A DNA stretch of 64,000 nt from CAZYTM01 sp964649725 (lineage in GTDB: Bacteria > Desulfobacterota > Desulfuromonadia > Geobacterales > Geobacteraceae), in contig CAZYTM010000001.1 in assembly GCA_964649725.1 (NCBI GenBank), positions 62,001 to 126,000 of the forward strand, read 5' to 3'. The notes under the pieces were generated by a model. It worked only from the letters and a program-made list of their open reading frames with translations. It did no database searches and was not told the DNA's origin. The translations under genes were made by a program, and so were the position numbers. This document shows positions 41,712-50,800 of the stretch, one piece after another; positions within the stretch are counted from its first letter, which is position 1; the number at the start of each line of letters is the position of its first letter.

Positions 41712-42659
41712 GTGCCAAGGATTCGCACGTTAGACGCAATCATTCTGCTCCTCTCCTGCACCATCGCCACTGTAGGCATGGCAAGAGCAGAAGAGATCGT
41801 CACCCTCCGTGACATAAAGGTCACCAGCAGCGTTGTCCCGGTGCAACTCGAAATTACAGCTGACAAGCAGTTCAGCTTCTCCTCCTATACCATGCCATCT
41901 TTACTGCGCGGGGTGATCGACCTCAATTATACCGAACCCGGCAGTGTCAAACTCCAGCAGGATATCAATGCCGGGCCGGTTCTCTCCCTCTCTCTGCAAC
42001 GGAAAACATTAGGTGACCGTCGCATCACCAGGATAACCTTCAACCTGAAACGGGAGATGGAGTTGAACGTCGCCACCGACTCGATGAACAAAGGGAGACT
42101 GCTGGTTACCTTTAGTGATAAAAATGTTCCTGCCAGCAAGCCGTCTGCAGCACCGGCAGCAGGCAAGTCGAACGTTGCAGCAGGTCCAGCGAGTCTGCCT
42201 GGCAAGACTTTATCTCCAGTCGTTGCACCGGCCGCTCAGGGGATAACAGCTGGAAAACCCTCAACGCCCCCCCGTCCTGCAGTGAATGCTGCAACTGCTC
42301 AACCAACCCGGGTGCTGCAGCCGGTCGTTCCTGCCTCGCCAACCGGCCGATTGGTAAGCGGCATCAAATTCAGCGAGGGCGCGCTGGATATTATCGCCAG
42401 CCAGCGCCTGGATAACTATAACTCCTTTACCCTTAACGCTCCGGGGCGGCTGGTCATCGATCTGCCCCATACCAGAAGCGCCCTGGCGAACACCGCCATC
42501 CCCATCAACCGCCATGGCGTCAGGTCGCTTCGCATCGGCAGTTATCCAGACAAGCTCCGACTGGTCTTCGATGCCGAACAGAAGTCTTTCCCCCCCTACG
42601 AATTGATCAAGACCGACAAGGGGCTACGGATCATCTTTATCTCTGGCAACAAACGCTGA
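41712..42659 (+). CDS. AMIN-domain secreted protein
   Basis: A 315-aa protein. GTG 41712 follows AAGGAGGTATCC. Signal peptide ends near ATVGMARAE. Two AMIN domains are joined by a Pro/Ala-rich linker (about residues 135-215): the first at about 25-130 (VPVQLEITADKQFSF, FSDKN), the second at about 225-310 (GALDIIASQRLDNYNSF, GRLVIDLP, GSYPDKLRLVFDAEQ). AMIN domains localise proteins at the division site or to secretin complexes such as PilQ. No amidase or secretin domain is attached. Confidence 0.88.
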   Translation: MPRIRTLDAIILLLSCTIATVGMARAEEIVTLRDIKVTSSVVPVQLEITADKQFSFSSYTMPSLLRGVIDLNYTEPGSVKLQQDINAGPVLSLSLQRKTLGDRRITRITFNLKREMELNVATDSMNKGRLLVTFSDKNVPASKPSAAPAAGKSNVAAGPASLPGKTLSPVVAPAAQGITAGKPSTPPRPAVNAATAQPTRVLQPVVPASPTGRLVSGIKFSEGALDIIASQRLDNYNSFTLNAPGRLVIDLPHTRSALANTAIPINRHGVRSLRIGSYPDKLRLVFDAEQKSFPPYELIKTDKGLRIIFISGNKR

Positions 42660-42829
42660 CCAACTCTGCGGGGTGCCCTGCTTTACCCTTAACTGCAGCA
42701 CCGCTACAGCATTTTGCTGCCGCCATCCCTCTTGACAATCAACCCCGGTTGCCATAAGCTCGTTAACAGGTAGAGCCAATATTGTCTAACCTGCACGACC
42801 CAGTGTCATATCCGAGTAGGAGGTCTGCC

Positions 42830-43231
42830 ATGCTCGATTCACGTTTTGACCGCTTCTTCTCATCGCCAGCCTTTGCCGTTGCCGGGGCTTCCAGCAACCG
42901 GGAAAAATATGGCAACAAGGTTCTACGCTGCTATTTGCTGAACAACAAGCGGGTCTATGGCATCAACCCGCGAGCCACTGAGATCGAAGGTGCCCCTTGC
43001 GTGGCAAGCATCGCCGATCTTCCGCCAGATGTGAAAAGCATCTCGGTCGTCACCCCGCCGGCCATCACCGAACAAGTGGTCAAAGAGGCTATTGCCAAGG
43101 GGATAGAGAATATCTGGATGCAACCGGGTGCCCAGAGCAGTGCAGCTATCGAGGCTTGCCAGCAGCATGGCATCAATGTTATTGCTGACGGCAGCTGTCT
43201 ACTGGTGATGCTCGGCTACCGCGACCACTGA
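42830..43231 (+). CDS. CoA-binding protein (YccU-like)
   Basis: A 133-aa protein. ATG 42830 follows AGGAGGTCTGCC. The Rossmann motif AFAVAGASSNREKYGNKVLR, then VYGINPRATEIEGAP, SISVVTPPAITEQVVKEA and IWMQPGAQS are the signature of the CoA_binding_2 family. These bind CoA or a nucleotide; the biochemical role is unclear. Confidence 0.93.
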   Translation: MLDSRFDRFFSSPAFAVAGASSNREKYGNKVLRCYLLNNKRVYGINPRATEIEGAPCVASIADLPPDVKSISVVTPPAITEQVVKEAIAKGIENIWMQPGAQSSAAIEACQQHGINVIADGSCLLVMLGYRDH

Positions 43232-43269
43232 TCCGGACTAATGTCTGCAATTTATCTGGGGGGAGTAAG

Positions 43270-44157
43270 ATGACCAGTGACACTGAATTGAATGCCCAGC
43301 TGAAGCGGGTTCTTACCTCCCTGGAGATGCTCCTCCCCAAGCCGGTAGCCAGGATCGACTGGCACTCCTGCCATGCAGCAAACTGGCGCCGCCACTCCTT
43401 TGCCGGCTATCTGGAGGCGATCCCCAATATCGAGAGCATCCATCTGGACGACCTGCTCGGGATCGAAAAACAGAAATATATCCTGGAGACCAATACCCGC
43501 CAGTTCCTGGCCGGGCTACCGGCCAACAATATACTCCTCTGGGGGACCCGCGGCACCGGCAAATCTTCGCTGGTCCGTGCCCTGCTCCATACTTATGCAC
43601 CCAAAGGGTTACGGGTACTGCAGGTGGACAAGGACGACCTGATCCATCTGCCTGACATAGTTGACGAGATCAAGGGGGAACCGTACAAGTTCATCATCTT
43701 TTCCGACGACGTCTCCTTTGAAGTTGGAGAATCGAGCTACAAGATGCTGAAGAGCGCTCTCGATGGGTCGGTATATGCGCCGCCGGACAATGTCCTGATC
43801 TACGTCACCTCCAACCGCCGTCACCTGATCCCCGAATATGAGAGCGACAATCGTGGCGCCATGCTGGTGGAGGGGGAGATCCATCATGGTGAGACAGTGG
43901 AAGAGAAGATATCCCTCTCCGGCCGCTTCGGTCTCTGGGTCTCCTTTCACCCCTTCAGCCAGGATCAGTATCTGGTGGTGGTCAAGCAGTGGCTCGCCAA
44001 GCTTTGCGAAAAGAACGATGCCGTACTCCCCTGGGACCAGGAGGTCCAGGAGGCGGCGATTCTCTGGTCACAGCGCAAAGGCGATCGGAGCGGCCGCATC
44101 GCCTACCAGTTTGCCAGTAACTGGGTCGGGACCAAACTGCTGGAGAACATCCCTTAA
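43270..44157 (+). CDS. DUF815 AAA-type ATPase
   Basis: A 295-aa protein. GGGGGAGTAAG precedes ATG 43270. The family signature is LLGIEKQKYILETNTRQFLA, then the P-loop LLWGTRGTGKSSLVRALL and a Walker B-like IIFSDDVSFE. Sensor-type VLIYVTSNRRHLIPE follows. DUF815 proteins are predicted AAA+ ATPases of unknown substrate. It is followed 29 bp later by the hemerythrin gene. Confidence 0.93.
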   Translation: MTSDTELNAQLKRVLTSLEMLLPKPVARIDWHSCHAANWRRHSFAGYLEAIPNIESIHLDDLLGIEKQKYILETNTRQFLAGLPANNILLWGTRGTGKSSLVRALLHTYAPKGLRVLQVDKDDLIHLPDIVDEIKGEPYKFIIFSDDVSFEVGESSYKMLKSALDGSVYAPPDNVLIYVTSNRRHLIPEYESDNRGAMLVEGEIHHGETVEEKISLSGRFGLWVSFHPFSQDQYLVVVKQWLAKLCEKNDAVLPWDQEVQEAAILWSQRKGDRSGRIAYQFASNWVGTKLLENIP

Positions 44158-44185
44158 CCTGGCTAGAGCGAAATAAGGGCAGTCT

Positions 44186-44590
44186 ATGTGGAACAATGAG
44201 TTGGCTATCGGCATAAAGGAGTGGGATGAGCAGCATCAGGAGCTTTTTCGTAGGCTTGATGCGCTATTGGCTGCCTGCTGTAGCGGCAATTGTACAGTTG
44301 CGGTGCAGCAGACCATCGTTTTTCTGGAAGAGTATATCGGCCTCCATTTTGCCACCGAGGAGCAGCAGATGGCGCTTCACGAGCCGCCGCAGTTCCGCCA
44401 GCATCTTGCCGAGCATGCCAGATTCATTATACAGCTCGATTCCATAAAGAAGAGTGTTGCTGCCGGAGTGGCAAGTTCGGAGATTGCCCTGCAGGTGAAC
44501 CAGATGCTCATCGATTGGCTGAAGAATCACATCCTGCAGACCGACAAGGTGAGTGCCAGCTATTTGCTGGCATATCGTCCAGAGAGCTAG
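44186..44590 (+). CDS. Bacteriohemerythrin
   Basis: A 134-aa protein starting MWNNELAIGIKEWDEQHQEL. The diiron ligands are readable: His in DEQHQELF, His in YIGLHFATEEQQM with its Glu, His in FRQHLAEHARF and the C-terminal HILQTDK with Asp. Complete for the HxxxE plus HxxxH and HxxxxD pattern. It binds O2 and may carry it, sense it or protect oxygen-sensitive enzymes in a mostly anaerobic organism. Confidence 0.95.
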   Translation: MWNNELAIGIKEWDEQHQELFRRLDALLAACCSGNCTVAVQQTIVFLEEYIGLHFATEEQQMALHEPPQFRQHLAEHARFIIQLDSIKKSVAAGVASSEIALQVNQMLIDWLKNHILQTDKVSASYLLAYRPES

Positions 44591-44639
44591 CAGATTAGCC
44601 TCTGTACAGAAGGGCTGAGACCGGTCGGTCAAATTAGAT

Positions 44640-45083
44640 TCAACGTAGCCCCATCCGGGTCAAGGTCCGACCGAAAAACTGGTTGAGCGGATTCTCTCTG
44701 GCCAGAAACGGGAATACCGGCTCTTTTCTGGTCCCAAGCTCTGAGAGTTCAGCATTAATCTCTGCATTCCTCTCCAGTCTCAGCCCCATCCTGAAAATCC
44801 TGATGGCATCCTTCTTCTGCCCTGCCAGCAGATGAATCCTGCCGAGATAGAGGAAATGGATTGAACTCTTCGGTTCCCGTTTGATCGCTTCCTTGCACAG
44901 GGATATCCCCTTTTTCACATTACCCTCTGCCAGGGCAAGAACGTAGCCGAATAACGTACAATTAAGCGGGGTCCGGTCAAGTTCTATCAGCTCCCTGAAA
45001 TAGTCGAGTGCCTTGCCGGCATGGCCTGATTTCAGAGCCTGCATGCCGTTGTTGTAGAGATCTTCCAGATAACTGTCAGCCAT
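44640..45083 (-). CDS. TPR-repeat protein
   Basis: A 147-aa protein. AGAGGTATATC precedes ATG 45083. Two to three TPR helices pairs: YNNGMQALKSGHAGKALDYF, GYVLALAEGNVKKGISLCKE and YLGRIHLLAGQKKDAIRIF. Soluble, without a signal. Probably a protein-protein scaffold. Convergent with the hemerythrin gene. Confidence 0.85.
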   Translation of the reverse strand: MADSYLEDLYNNGMQALKSGHAGKALDYFRELIELDRTPLNCTLFGYVLALAEGNVKKGISLCKEAIKREPKSSIHFLYLGRIHLLAGQKKDAIRIFRMGLRLERNAEINAELSELGTRKEPVFPFLARENPLNQFFGRTLTRMGLR

Positions 45084-45333
45084 GATATACCTCTCTTAAA
45101 TTGTACGAGTCGATTCTCTTCTCTTCATCATGCAATATTTATACATATTATCAACTCTTGACAATCTTTTGTCAATCCTGGCGAATCCGCTGTCTGATGA
45201 GATCTATACTGCAAAGTTACTGTAAGAGGCTGCTGAAAAGGTTTTTAGCTGAAATATCACCCGTTAACGACTATATTTACTTTTTCTACAAAAATTGCGA
45301 TAATAACACCATGCACTAAGGAGGAGCCAGCCG

Positions 45334-45633
45334 ATGAAAAACATCTGGGAAGAACGGGAAAAAGCGCTGGAAAACGGATATTTCCTGAAACTGGAGCAGG
45401 AGAAGATAGAGAAGCTGCGTGATGCTGCCAGGGAAAAAATGGTTCGGGAACTCTGCCATAATCGCTGCCCCAAGTGTGGTGAGCAGATCGAGCCGCTCAC
45501 CTTTCGCGGCGTACCGCTCGACAAGTGCCCCGGCTGCGGGGGGATCTGGCTCGGCCCGAAAGACCTGCAGATTCTTTCTGCAAAGGATCATCGGACCTGG
45601 TTCGACCTCTGGTTCCGGGGAGAAGAGGAGTAA
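45334..45633 (+). CDS. TFIIB-type zinc-ribbon protein
   Basis: A 99-aa protein. AGGAGGAG lies upstream of ATG 45334. A helical N-terminus (EEREKALENGYFLKLEQEK) is followed by the zinc ribbon RCPKCGEQIEPL and CPGCGGIWLGPKDLQIL, typical of zf-TFIIB family proteins. It ends FDLWFRGEEE. Function unknown in bacteria. A terminator begins immediately after the stop. Confidence 0.88.
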   Translation: MKNIWEEREKALENGYFLKLEQEKIEKLRDAAREKMVRELCHNRCPKCGEQIEPLTFRGVPLDKCPGCGGIWLGPKDLQILSAKDHRTWFDLWFRGEEE

Positions 45634-45634
45634 A

Positions 45635-45672
45635 AAAGACCGCTCCGGCAGCTGCGGCTGCGGGCGGTCTTT
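45635..45672 (+). terminator. Rho-independent terminator after the zinc-ribbon gene
   Basis: AAAGACCGC (45635-45643) pairs with GCGGTCTTT (45664-45672), with an inner CAGC/GCTG hairpin. T-rich on the plus strand; A-run before gives potential use by the minus strand as well. Confidence 0.8.
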
Positions 45673-45716
45673 AAGTTAAGCTCCCTGGGATTTGGCGATT
45701 AAGCTGAGTATGCTGG

Positions 45717-45920
45717 CTAAACCGCCGCATACACCATCGGGATCCTGTTACGCACCCCTTTTTCGACAGTCTCTTCGCGACGTATCACAGAGTGTCTCAC
45801 CGGAAGCCATTCATCATCACGCAACACTGCTTCAACCAACCCTTCCTTGACCAACTCATCAAGACGTGACTCCAGAGCCAGGCTATAAGTCCCATTACAG
45901 CAGCGAACCAGAACAACCAT
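45717..45920 (-). CDS. 67-aa protein of unknown function
   Basis: AAAAGGAGGAACAGGTA precedes ATG 45920; a longer frame to 45971 is less likely. Sequence begins MVVLVRCCNGTYSLALESRL and includes DELVKEGLVEAVLRDDEWLP and HSVIRREETVEKG. The layout (two Cys near the start, then a basic-acidic helix) gives no family match from memory, though proteins of this kind are frequent in Geobacter. Alone between convergent genes. Confidence 0.7.
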   Translation of the reverse strand: MVVLVRCCNGTYSLALESRLDELVKEGLVEAVLRDDEWLPVRHSVIRREETVEKGVRNRIPMVYAAV

Positions 45921-46161
45921 TACCTGTTCCTCCTTTTCCTGCCTGCTACGGCGTGACCATCCGAACCGCATCCAGGTGCCGATACGGCTCCCCCCAATAA
46001 TAACTACTCACCCTGTATTATCAGACTCCGAAATACATCCGGAGCACCACTGGAAATCCTTATAAACAACTGCTGCTACATAATGTATACAATTAAGGGC
46101 CCCTAATATAGCTCGCTTTAAATCGGTATGCAAGATTTATTTTTTGCTGCTGTATTTTTTT

Positions 46162-47109
46162 TCAGACATGGGTGCGGAGCATCAGTTCGACAGGGTGCGG
46201 CACCAGGTAGAACTGCTGGCGGAGGTAGGGCTGGTCATATTTGCGCACGTAATGATTGAGCAGGGTAATTGGGACGATGAGCGGTACAAGTCGGTCGTGG
46301 TACTGGCGGATCAGTCCGAGCAACTCCTCCTTTTCTGCAGAGGTGAGCACCCTCTTGAAATAGCCCATGATATGCATCAGCACATTGCTGTTCTTCTTTG
46401 CTGTCGCCTGCAGTGACATGGCAGCCATCAGCAGTTCACCGTAGGTGCTATAAAGCTCTGTCGGTGGCAGCTCGCCGGCACGGGCGACCAATACTCCCAG
46501 CAGCCGGTAATGCCTGGGGCTGTGCGCCATGATGAGGAGTTTCTGCCTTGTGTGGAATCTGACCAGTAAACTGCTCTTCCGCCCCTGTTTGAGCAGTTCC
46601 TGCCAGCGATGATAGGTGAAGACCCGTTCGATGAAGTTTTCGCGAATAGCCGGGTCGTGCAGCCGCCCCTCCTCCTCCAGGGGGAGCAATGGGAAGTGCC
46701 TGGCCACGGCGGCGGCGAAGAGACCGCTGCCGCTTCGTATCCTCCCGTCTGAGCCGTATACCTTGACCCGGAAGAGCCCGGAACTGGGGGAGTTCTTCTT
46801 GAAGATGAAGCCGTCCAGCTCCTCCTGCTCCAACTCCTTCAGCCGCTCCTGGCAGAAAGCAAGCATCTTCGGCGTAATATCTATCTTTGTCTGCCTGGTC
46901 ATCAACCGCGGTGCCGCCGGGTCACCCTCCAGCCGCATCGCCTCTCGCGGCACCGGCAGGCCGCACCCCACCTCGGGGCAGACCGGGACAAACCGGCAGA
47001 ACTGGCCGAGGATATCGGTGATGTAGCGGTCCTGCTGCTGGCCTCCGTCATAACGGACCTTTTCGCCGAGCAGGCAGGAGCTGACGCCAAGCATTATCTC
47101 CTCCCCCAT
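46162..47109 (-). CDS. DUF523-DUF1722 protein (YbgA-like)
   Basis: A 315-aa protein. DUF523 occupies residues about 6-150: LGVSSCLLGEKVRYDGG, CPEVGCGLPVPREAMRLEG and FIFKKNSPSSGLFRVKVY. The DUF1722 half (about 190-310) has FHTRQKLLIMAHSPRHYRLL and LLNHYVRKYDQPYLRQQFYL. ATG 47109 has AGGAGGGG; ATG 47094 also has GGAGG and would give a start closer to the family norm. Fused DUF523-DUF1722 proteins occur widely; function unknown. Confidence 0.92.
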   Translation of the reverse strand: MGEEIMLGVSSCLLGEKVRYDGGQQQDRYITDILGQFCRFVPVCPEVGCGLPVPREAMRLEGDPAAPRLMTRQTKIDITPKMLAFCQERLKELEQEELDGFIFKKNSPSSGLFRVKVYGSDGRIRSGSGLFAAAVARHFPLLPLEEEGRLHDPAIRENFIERVFTYHRWQELLKQGRKSSLLVRFHTRQKLLIMAHSPRHYRLLGVLVARAGELPPTELYSTYGELLMAAMSLQATAKKNSNVLMHIMGYFKRVLTSAEKEELLGLIRQYHDRLVPLIVPITLLNHYVRKYDQPYLRQQFYLVPHPVELMLRTHV

Positions 47110-47134
47110 CTCCCCTCCTCACCTCGCATGACAG

Positions 47135-47163
47135 TTGAGCGAGGTCGTTTTATGGAGTATACT
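47135..47163 (+). promoter_or_regulatory. Promoter of the 61-aa Cys-rich gene
   Basis: TTGAGC (47135-47140) and TATACT (47158-47163) with a 17-bp spacer; GAGTATACTC (47155-47164) is palindromic over the -10. Divergent from the DUF523 gene. Confidence 0.7.
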
Positions 47164-47219
47164 CTTTCCACAGCCTGCTGCAAACAGAGAAAAGTAAATT
47201 TATAAACAAGGAGTAATCC

Positions 47220-47405
47220 ATGGAGAAACCTGCCAACTGTAGCTGCGGAGCAAGCCATCAAGGACATATCTGCGTTTTGAAGAGCAAGGGGCTCGCAAGC
47301 GAGGTCGATCACCTGACCAGCGCTCCCACTGTTTCCTGCTTCACCTGCGGTGTGGAAGCGAACAACGGCAATAACGTCTGTAACCCGGTGACACTGGATA
47401 GCTGA
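47220..47405 (+). CDS. 61-aa Cys-rich protein
   Basis: A short gene with AAGGAG 6 nt before ATG 47220 and a good promoter. Sequence MEKPANCSCGASHQGHICVL, then CFTCGVEANNGNNVC. Six Cys and two His suggest one or two metal sites or disulfides. No signal peptide. I do not recognise the family. Confidence 0.7.
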   Translation: MEKPANCSCGASHQGHICVLKSKGLASEVDHLTSAPTVSCFTCGVEANNGNNVCNPVTLDS

Positions 47406-47628
47406 TAAAGAAGGAGCTTTTCTTCCGGGTCAGTTTTATCCCTGAAACTCGGTCAGAAGACCATCCTCGGCACTGAAGCACCCCTTTCCGTCACAATTGC
47501 CAGGCGCTATGCATGGTACATCTGCGCACCCTTGATACTGGCGGGTATAGGCTCTCAGTGCGACACTATATGCCCTGATTCATATCGATGATAACGTTAC
47601 GATTTTCTCTTGCATAAATTTGAAATTC

Positions 47629-47657
47629 TTGACAATACTTGATTCCGAAAGTATGCG
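47629..47657 (+). promoter_or_regulatory. Promoter candidate for the small RNA
   Basis: TTGACA (47629-47634), a perfect -35, with TATGCG (47652-47657) at 17 bp. The -10 is a weak match. Transcription would start near 47664. Confidence 0.55.
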
Positions 47658-47663
47658 GATATG

Positions 47664-47760
47664 GTAGTTTTTATGATGTCCCTTTGGAGGGGCAGATGAA
47701 ACTGGTCTGCAGCAATAGAGAACCGCTTGGTCAGCTTTGGAGCTGATGAGGCGGTTTTTT
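47664..47760 (+). ncRNA. Candidate small RNA with two UUUGGA hairpin loops
   Basis: A region of about 97 nt, from a promoter to a terminator, with no reading frame. Hairpin 1 is GTCCC-TTTGGA-GGGGC (47678-47693); a second, GCAGA/TCTGC, is at 47692-47710. The terminator is AACCGC...TCAGC-TTTGGA-GCTGA...GCGGTT (47721-47756), then TTTTTT. The loop TTTGGA is the same in hairpin 1 and the terminator. GGA in hairpin loops is the pattern of CsrA/RsmA-sequestering RNAs, which is inference. It may instead be an early-terminated leader of the 2064-aa gene (start 47877). The rest of the gap 47406-47876 shows nothing more than a TACAAT at 47834-47839, a possible -10 for that gene. Confidence 0.55.
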
Positions 47761-47876
47761 GTTTCTGGGGTAGCCGGGAAATTAATTTAGTATTGAGCAC
47801 CTGAAAAATATGTTACCAAGGTATCAGGCATGCTACAATGTTTATAAATTTTAATCAAAGCCAGAGGTGAATCGCC

Positions 47877-50800
47877 ATGTCAACAGAGAGTAACCGCATC
47901 TGTCTGTCTCTGCCAGGGTTCTGTATGATGACCCCGTGTCGATTTCCTCGGGCAAAAAGCAAAATTCTGCAGATGTTGCTGGTGGTCATTGCCTGCTTCA
48001 TCGCTCTGCTTTTACCTCTGAAAGTGCAGGCCGCGGTAGTTTCGGTAACCACAACCGCAGACAGCGGCGCCGGTTCCTTGCGTCAAGCGGTGAGTGTCGC
48101 AACAGCCGGAGATACCATTGATTTCAGCGGGCTCACCCTGCCGGCGACCATCACCCTGACATCAGGCGAAATCGCCATCAATAAAAACCTGATCATTGCC
48201 GGCACCGGAGCCCGTAACCTGACCATCAGCGGTGGTGGCAGCAGCCGGATATTCAATATCTCCACAGGGGTAGTGACAATCAACGGAGTGACCCTGTCCA
48301 ATGGCAATGCCGGTGCCGGTTTAAAAGGCGGCGCCATTTATAACTCCGGCAATCTTACCCTCAACAAAGTGACGGTAAGCAACAGCTCGGCACCGGCCAC
48401 CGTTCCCCCTGGCAGCGGCGGCGGCATCGCCAATTACGGCACTTTAACTTTGCTTGAGACAACAGTATCCGGAAATAGTGCCAATTATGCCGGTGGCGGC
48501 ATCTATAATGAAGCCGGTATCATGGTTATTAACAACTCCACCATCAGCGGCAATAGCTCCTCGGATGGGGGGGGTATCTACCATTACAGTGGCGGCAGCA
48601 ACCTCACTCTCAATAATTCCACCATAACCTACAATTCAACAGGCAATCCGGCGTCGGCAGCTCTCGACCACTACTTCGGCAATCAACTAGCTATCTATAA
48701 CACCATTATTGCCAATAACAGTGGCGGTATTGCGGACCTTCTCATAGGGTCCACACCTCCAAATTTTTTAACCTACAGCCTTGTCGGAACAGTGAGCGGA
48801 ACCCTTGGCACCGCTGTTACAACCGGCACTATTTACGGCCCGGCAATTCTTGGCCCTCTCGGTAACAACGGCGGTCCGACCGACACTCATGCCCTCCTCC
48901 CGGGAAGCACGGCTATCGACGCCGGTGTAACCTGCCTCCCGTATGACCAGCGGGGCGTAGTTCGTCCGCAAGGGGCAAAATGCGACATAGGCGCTTTTGA
49001 AGCGATCAGCGGGCAACTTGGCGGAGCCATCCAGAGCGGCAGCGTCAACCTGACCAGCACCAACGCCGGAGTCGCCACCCTGGCCGGTCTGGCGGGGACT
49101 TCCGGTTCGACCAACGGGGTCGGCACGGCAGCACTATTCAACTATCCGTTCCACACCACCAGCGACGGTTCCAATATCTACATTGCCGACCGCAGCAACC
49201 ACACCATCCGCAAGATGGTCATTGCCGACGGCACCGTAACCACCCTGGCCGGAACCGCCGGTTCCACAGGCAGCACCGATGCCGTCGGCACCTCCGCCAG
49301 GTTCAACTTCCCGGATGGCATAACCACTGACGGCGTCTATCTCTATGTGGCCGACTCAGGCAACAACAAGATCCGCCGTATCGACATCGCCGGCGGCAGC
49401 GTCGCAACCCTGGCCGGAACCGGCAACTCCGGCGCCCTGAACGGCCCGGCGCTTTCCGCCACATTCAACAGCCCGTCAGGAATCACCACCGACGGTTTGA
49501 GCCTGTTCGTTGCCGAGGCCCTGAATCATACCATCCGCCGGATAGACCTGAACTCGGGGTGGGTCTCGACCCTGGCCGGCAGCGCCGGTGTCTCCGGTTC
49601 CCAGAACGGGACCGGAGCCAATGCCCGCTTCAATGCCCCGCAGGGGATCACCATGGATGGGGTTAATCTATTTGTCGCCGATTACAACAACTACACGGTG
49701 CGCAAAATCGAAATCGCCACGGCAACCGTCTCGACCCTGGCCGGTCTGGCCGGGACGTTCGGCACCACCGATGGTCCCGGCTCAAGCGCCCGCTTCCAGC
49801 AACCGGTCGCCCTTGTTACTGACGGCACCAGTCTATACGTCAGCGACACATTCGCCCATACCATCCGCCGCATCGACTACACCGCCACCCCCTTTGTTAC
49901 CACTGTTGCCGGGAGCGCCGGATTATCCGGCAGTGCAGATGGCTCAGCCGGCAGCGCGCGCTTCAAAGCGCCCTATGGTATCACCAGCGACGGGACACGG
50001 CTCTTCGTGCTCGACAAGGACAACTTTACCGTTCGCATCATCGGCCAGCCTTCCCTGCTTGTCTCTCCGCCAGCGCTCGCTTTCGGCAGCGTCGGCATCG
50101 GCTTCAGCGCTCTCCAGCCATTGACCATTACCAGTACTGGCGATATGCCTCTGCTGGTAAGCAGCTACTCACTCTCTGACGCAACCTACTTTGGCCCGAT
50201 CGTTCCGGGGAAAAGCAACCCCTGCCCCACCCCCCCATATACCCTGGCTAGCGGCGCGTCATGCACTATTGATGTGACATTCCATCCGACCATTCCATCC
50301 CCGCCAGGAACAAGCATCAATATCTATTCCAGTGCCCCCGCTTCACCGGTGAGCGTCCCTCTCTCCGGTGTAGGTAGCCATCCCTGCATCTGGACTGCAG
50401 GGGTAACCGGCAACTGGCATACCGCTGCCAACTGGACAGGCAATTGTACGGGCGCCTCCCCTCCTGGAGCTCCGGGACCGGCCGACTTCGTTGTTATCCC
50501 CGCCAGCGCCACCCCCTATTCCGTAAACCTGGATGGGAACTCATTGATTACCGCGGTTAAAGTGGGCAGCCAGGCGACTCTGGCTATCCCCGCCAACAAT
50601 CTTATCCTTACCGGGCCGGGCAGTCTGGTTGAAGCTGGCGGCACTCTCAACCTGTCCGGCGGCATCCTTACCATTCCGGTCGGTCTGGCCGTGAACGGAG
50701 CCTTCAACTGGTCGGGGGGCACGATCAGCGGGACAGGCGGTCTGCTCGGCATAAGCGCTGGGGCAACTGCGACCATCAGCGGCCCAGCCGTAAAGAACCT

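Noticed and set aside
47406..47876. Cyclic di-GMP/GEMM riboswitch before the giant protein
   Set aside because: GGTAGCCGGG occurs at 47769-47778 but the rest of the aptamer (the GACGCAAAGCC core) is absent.
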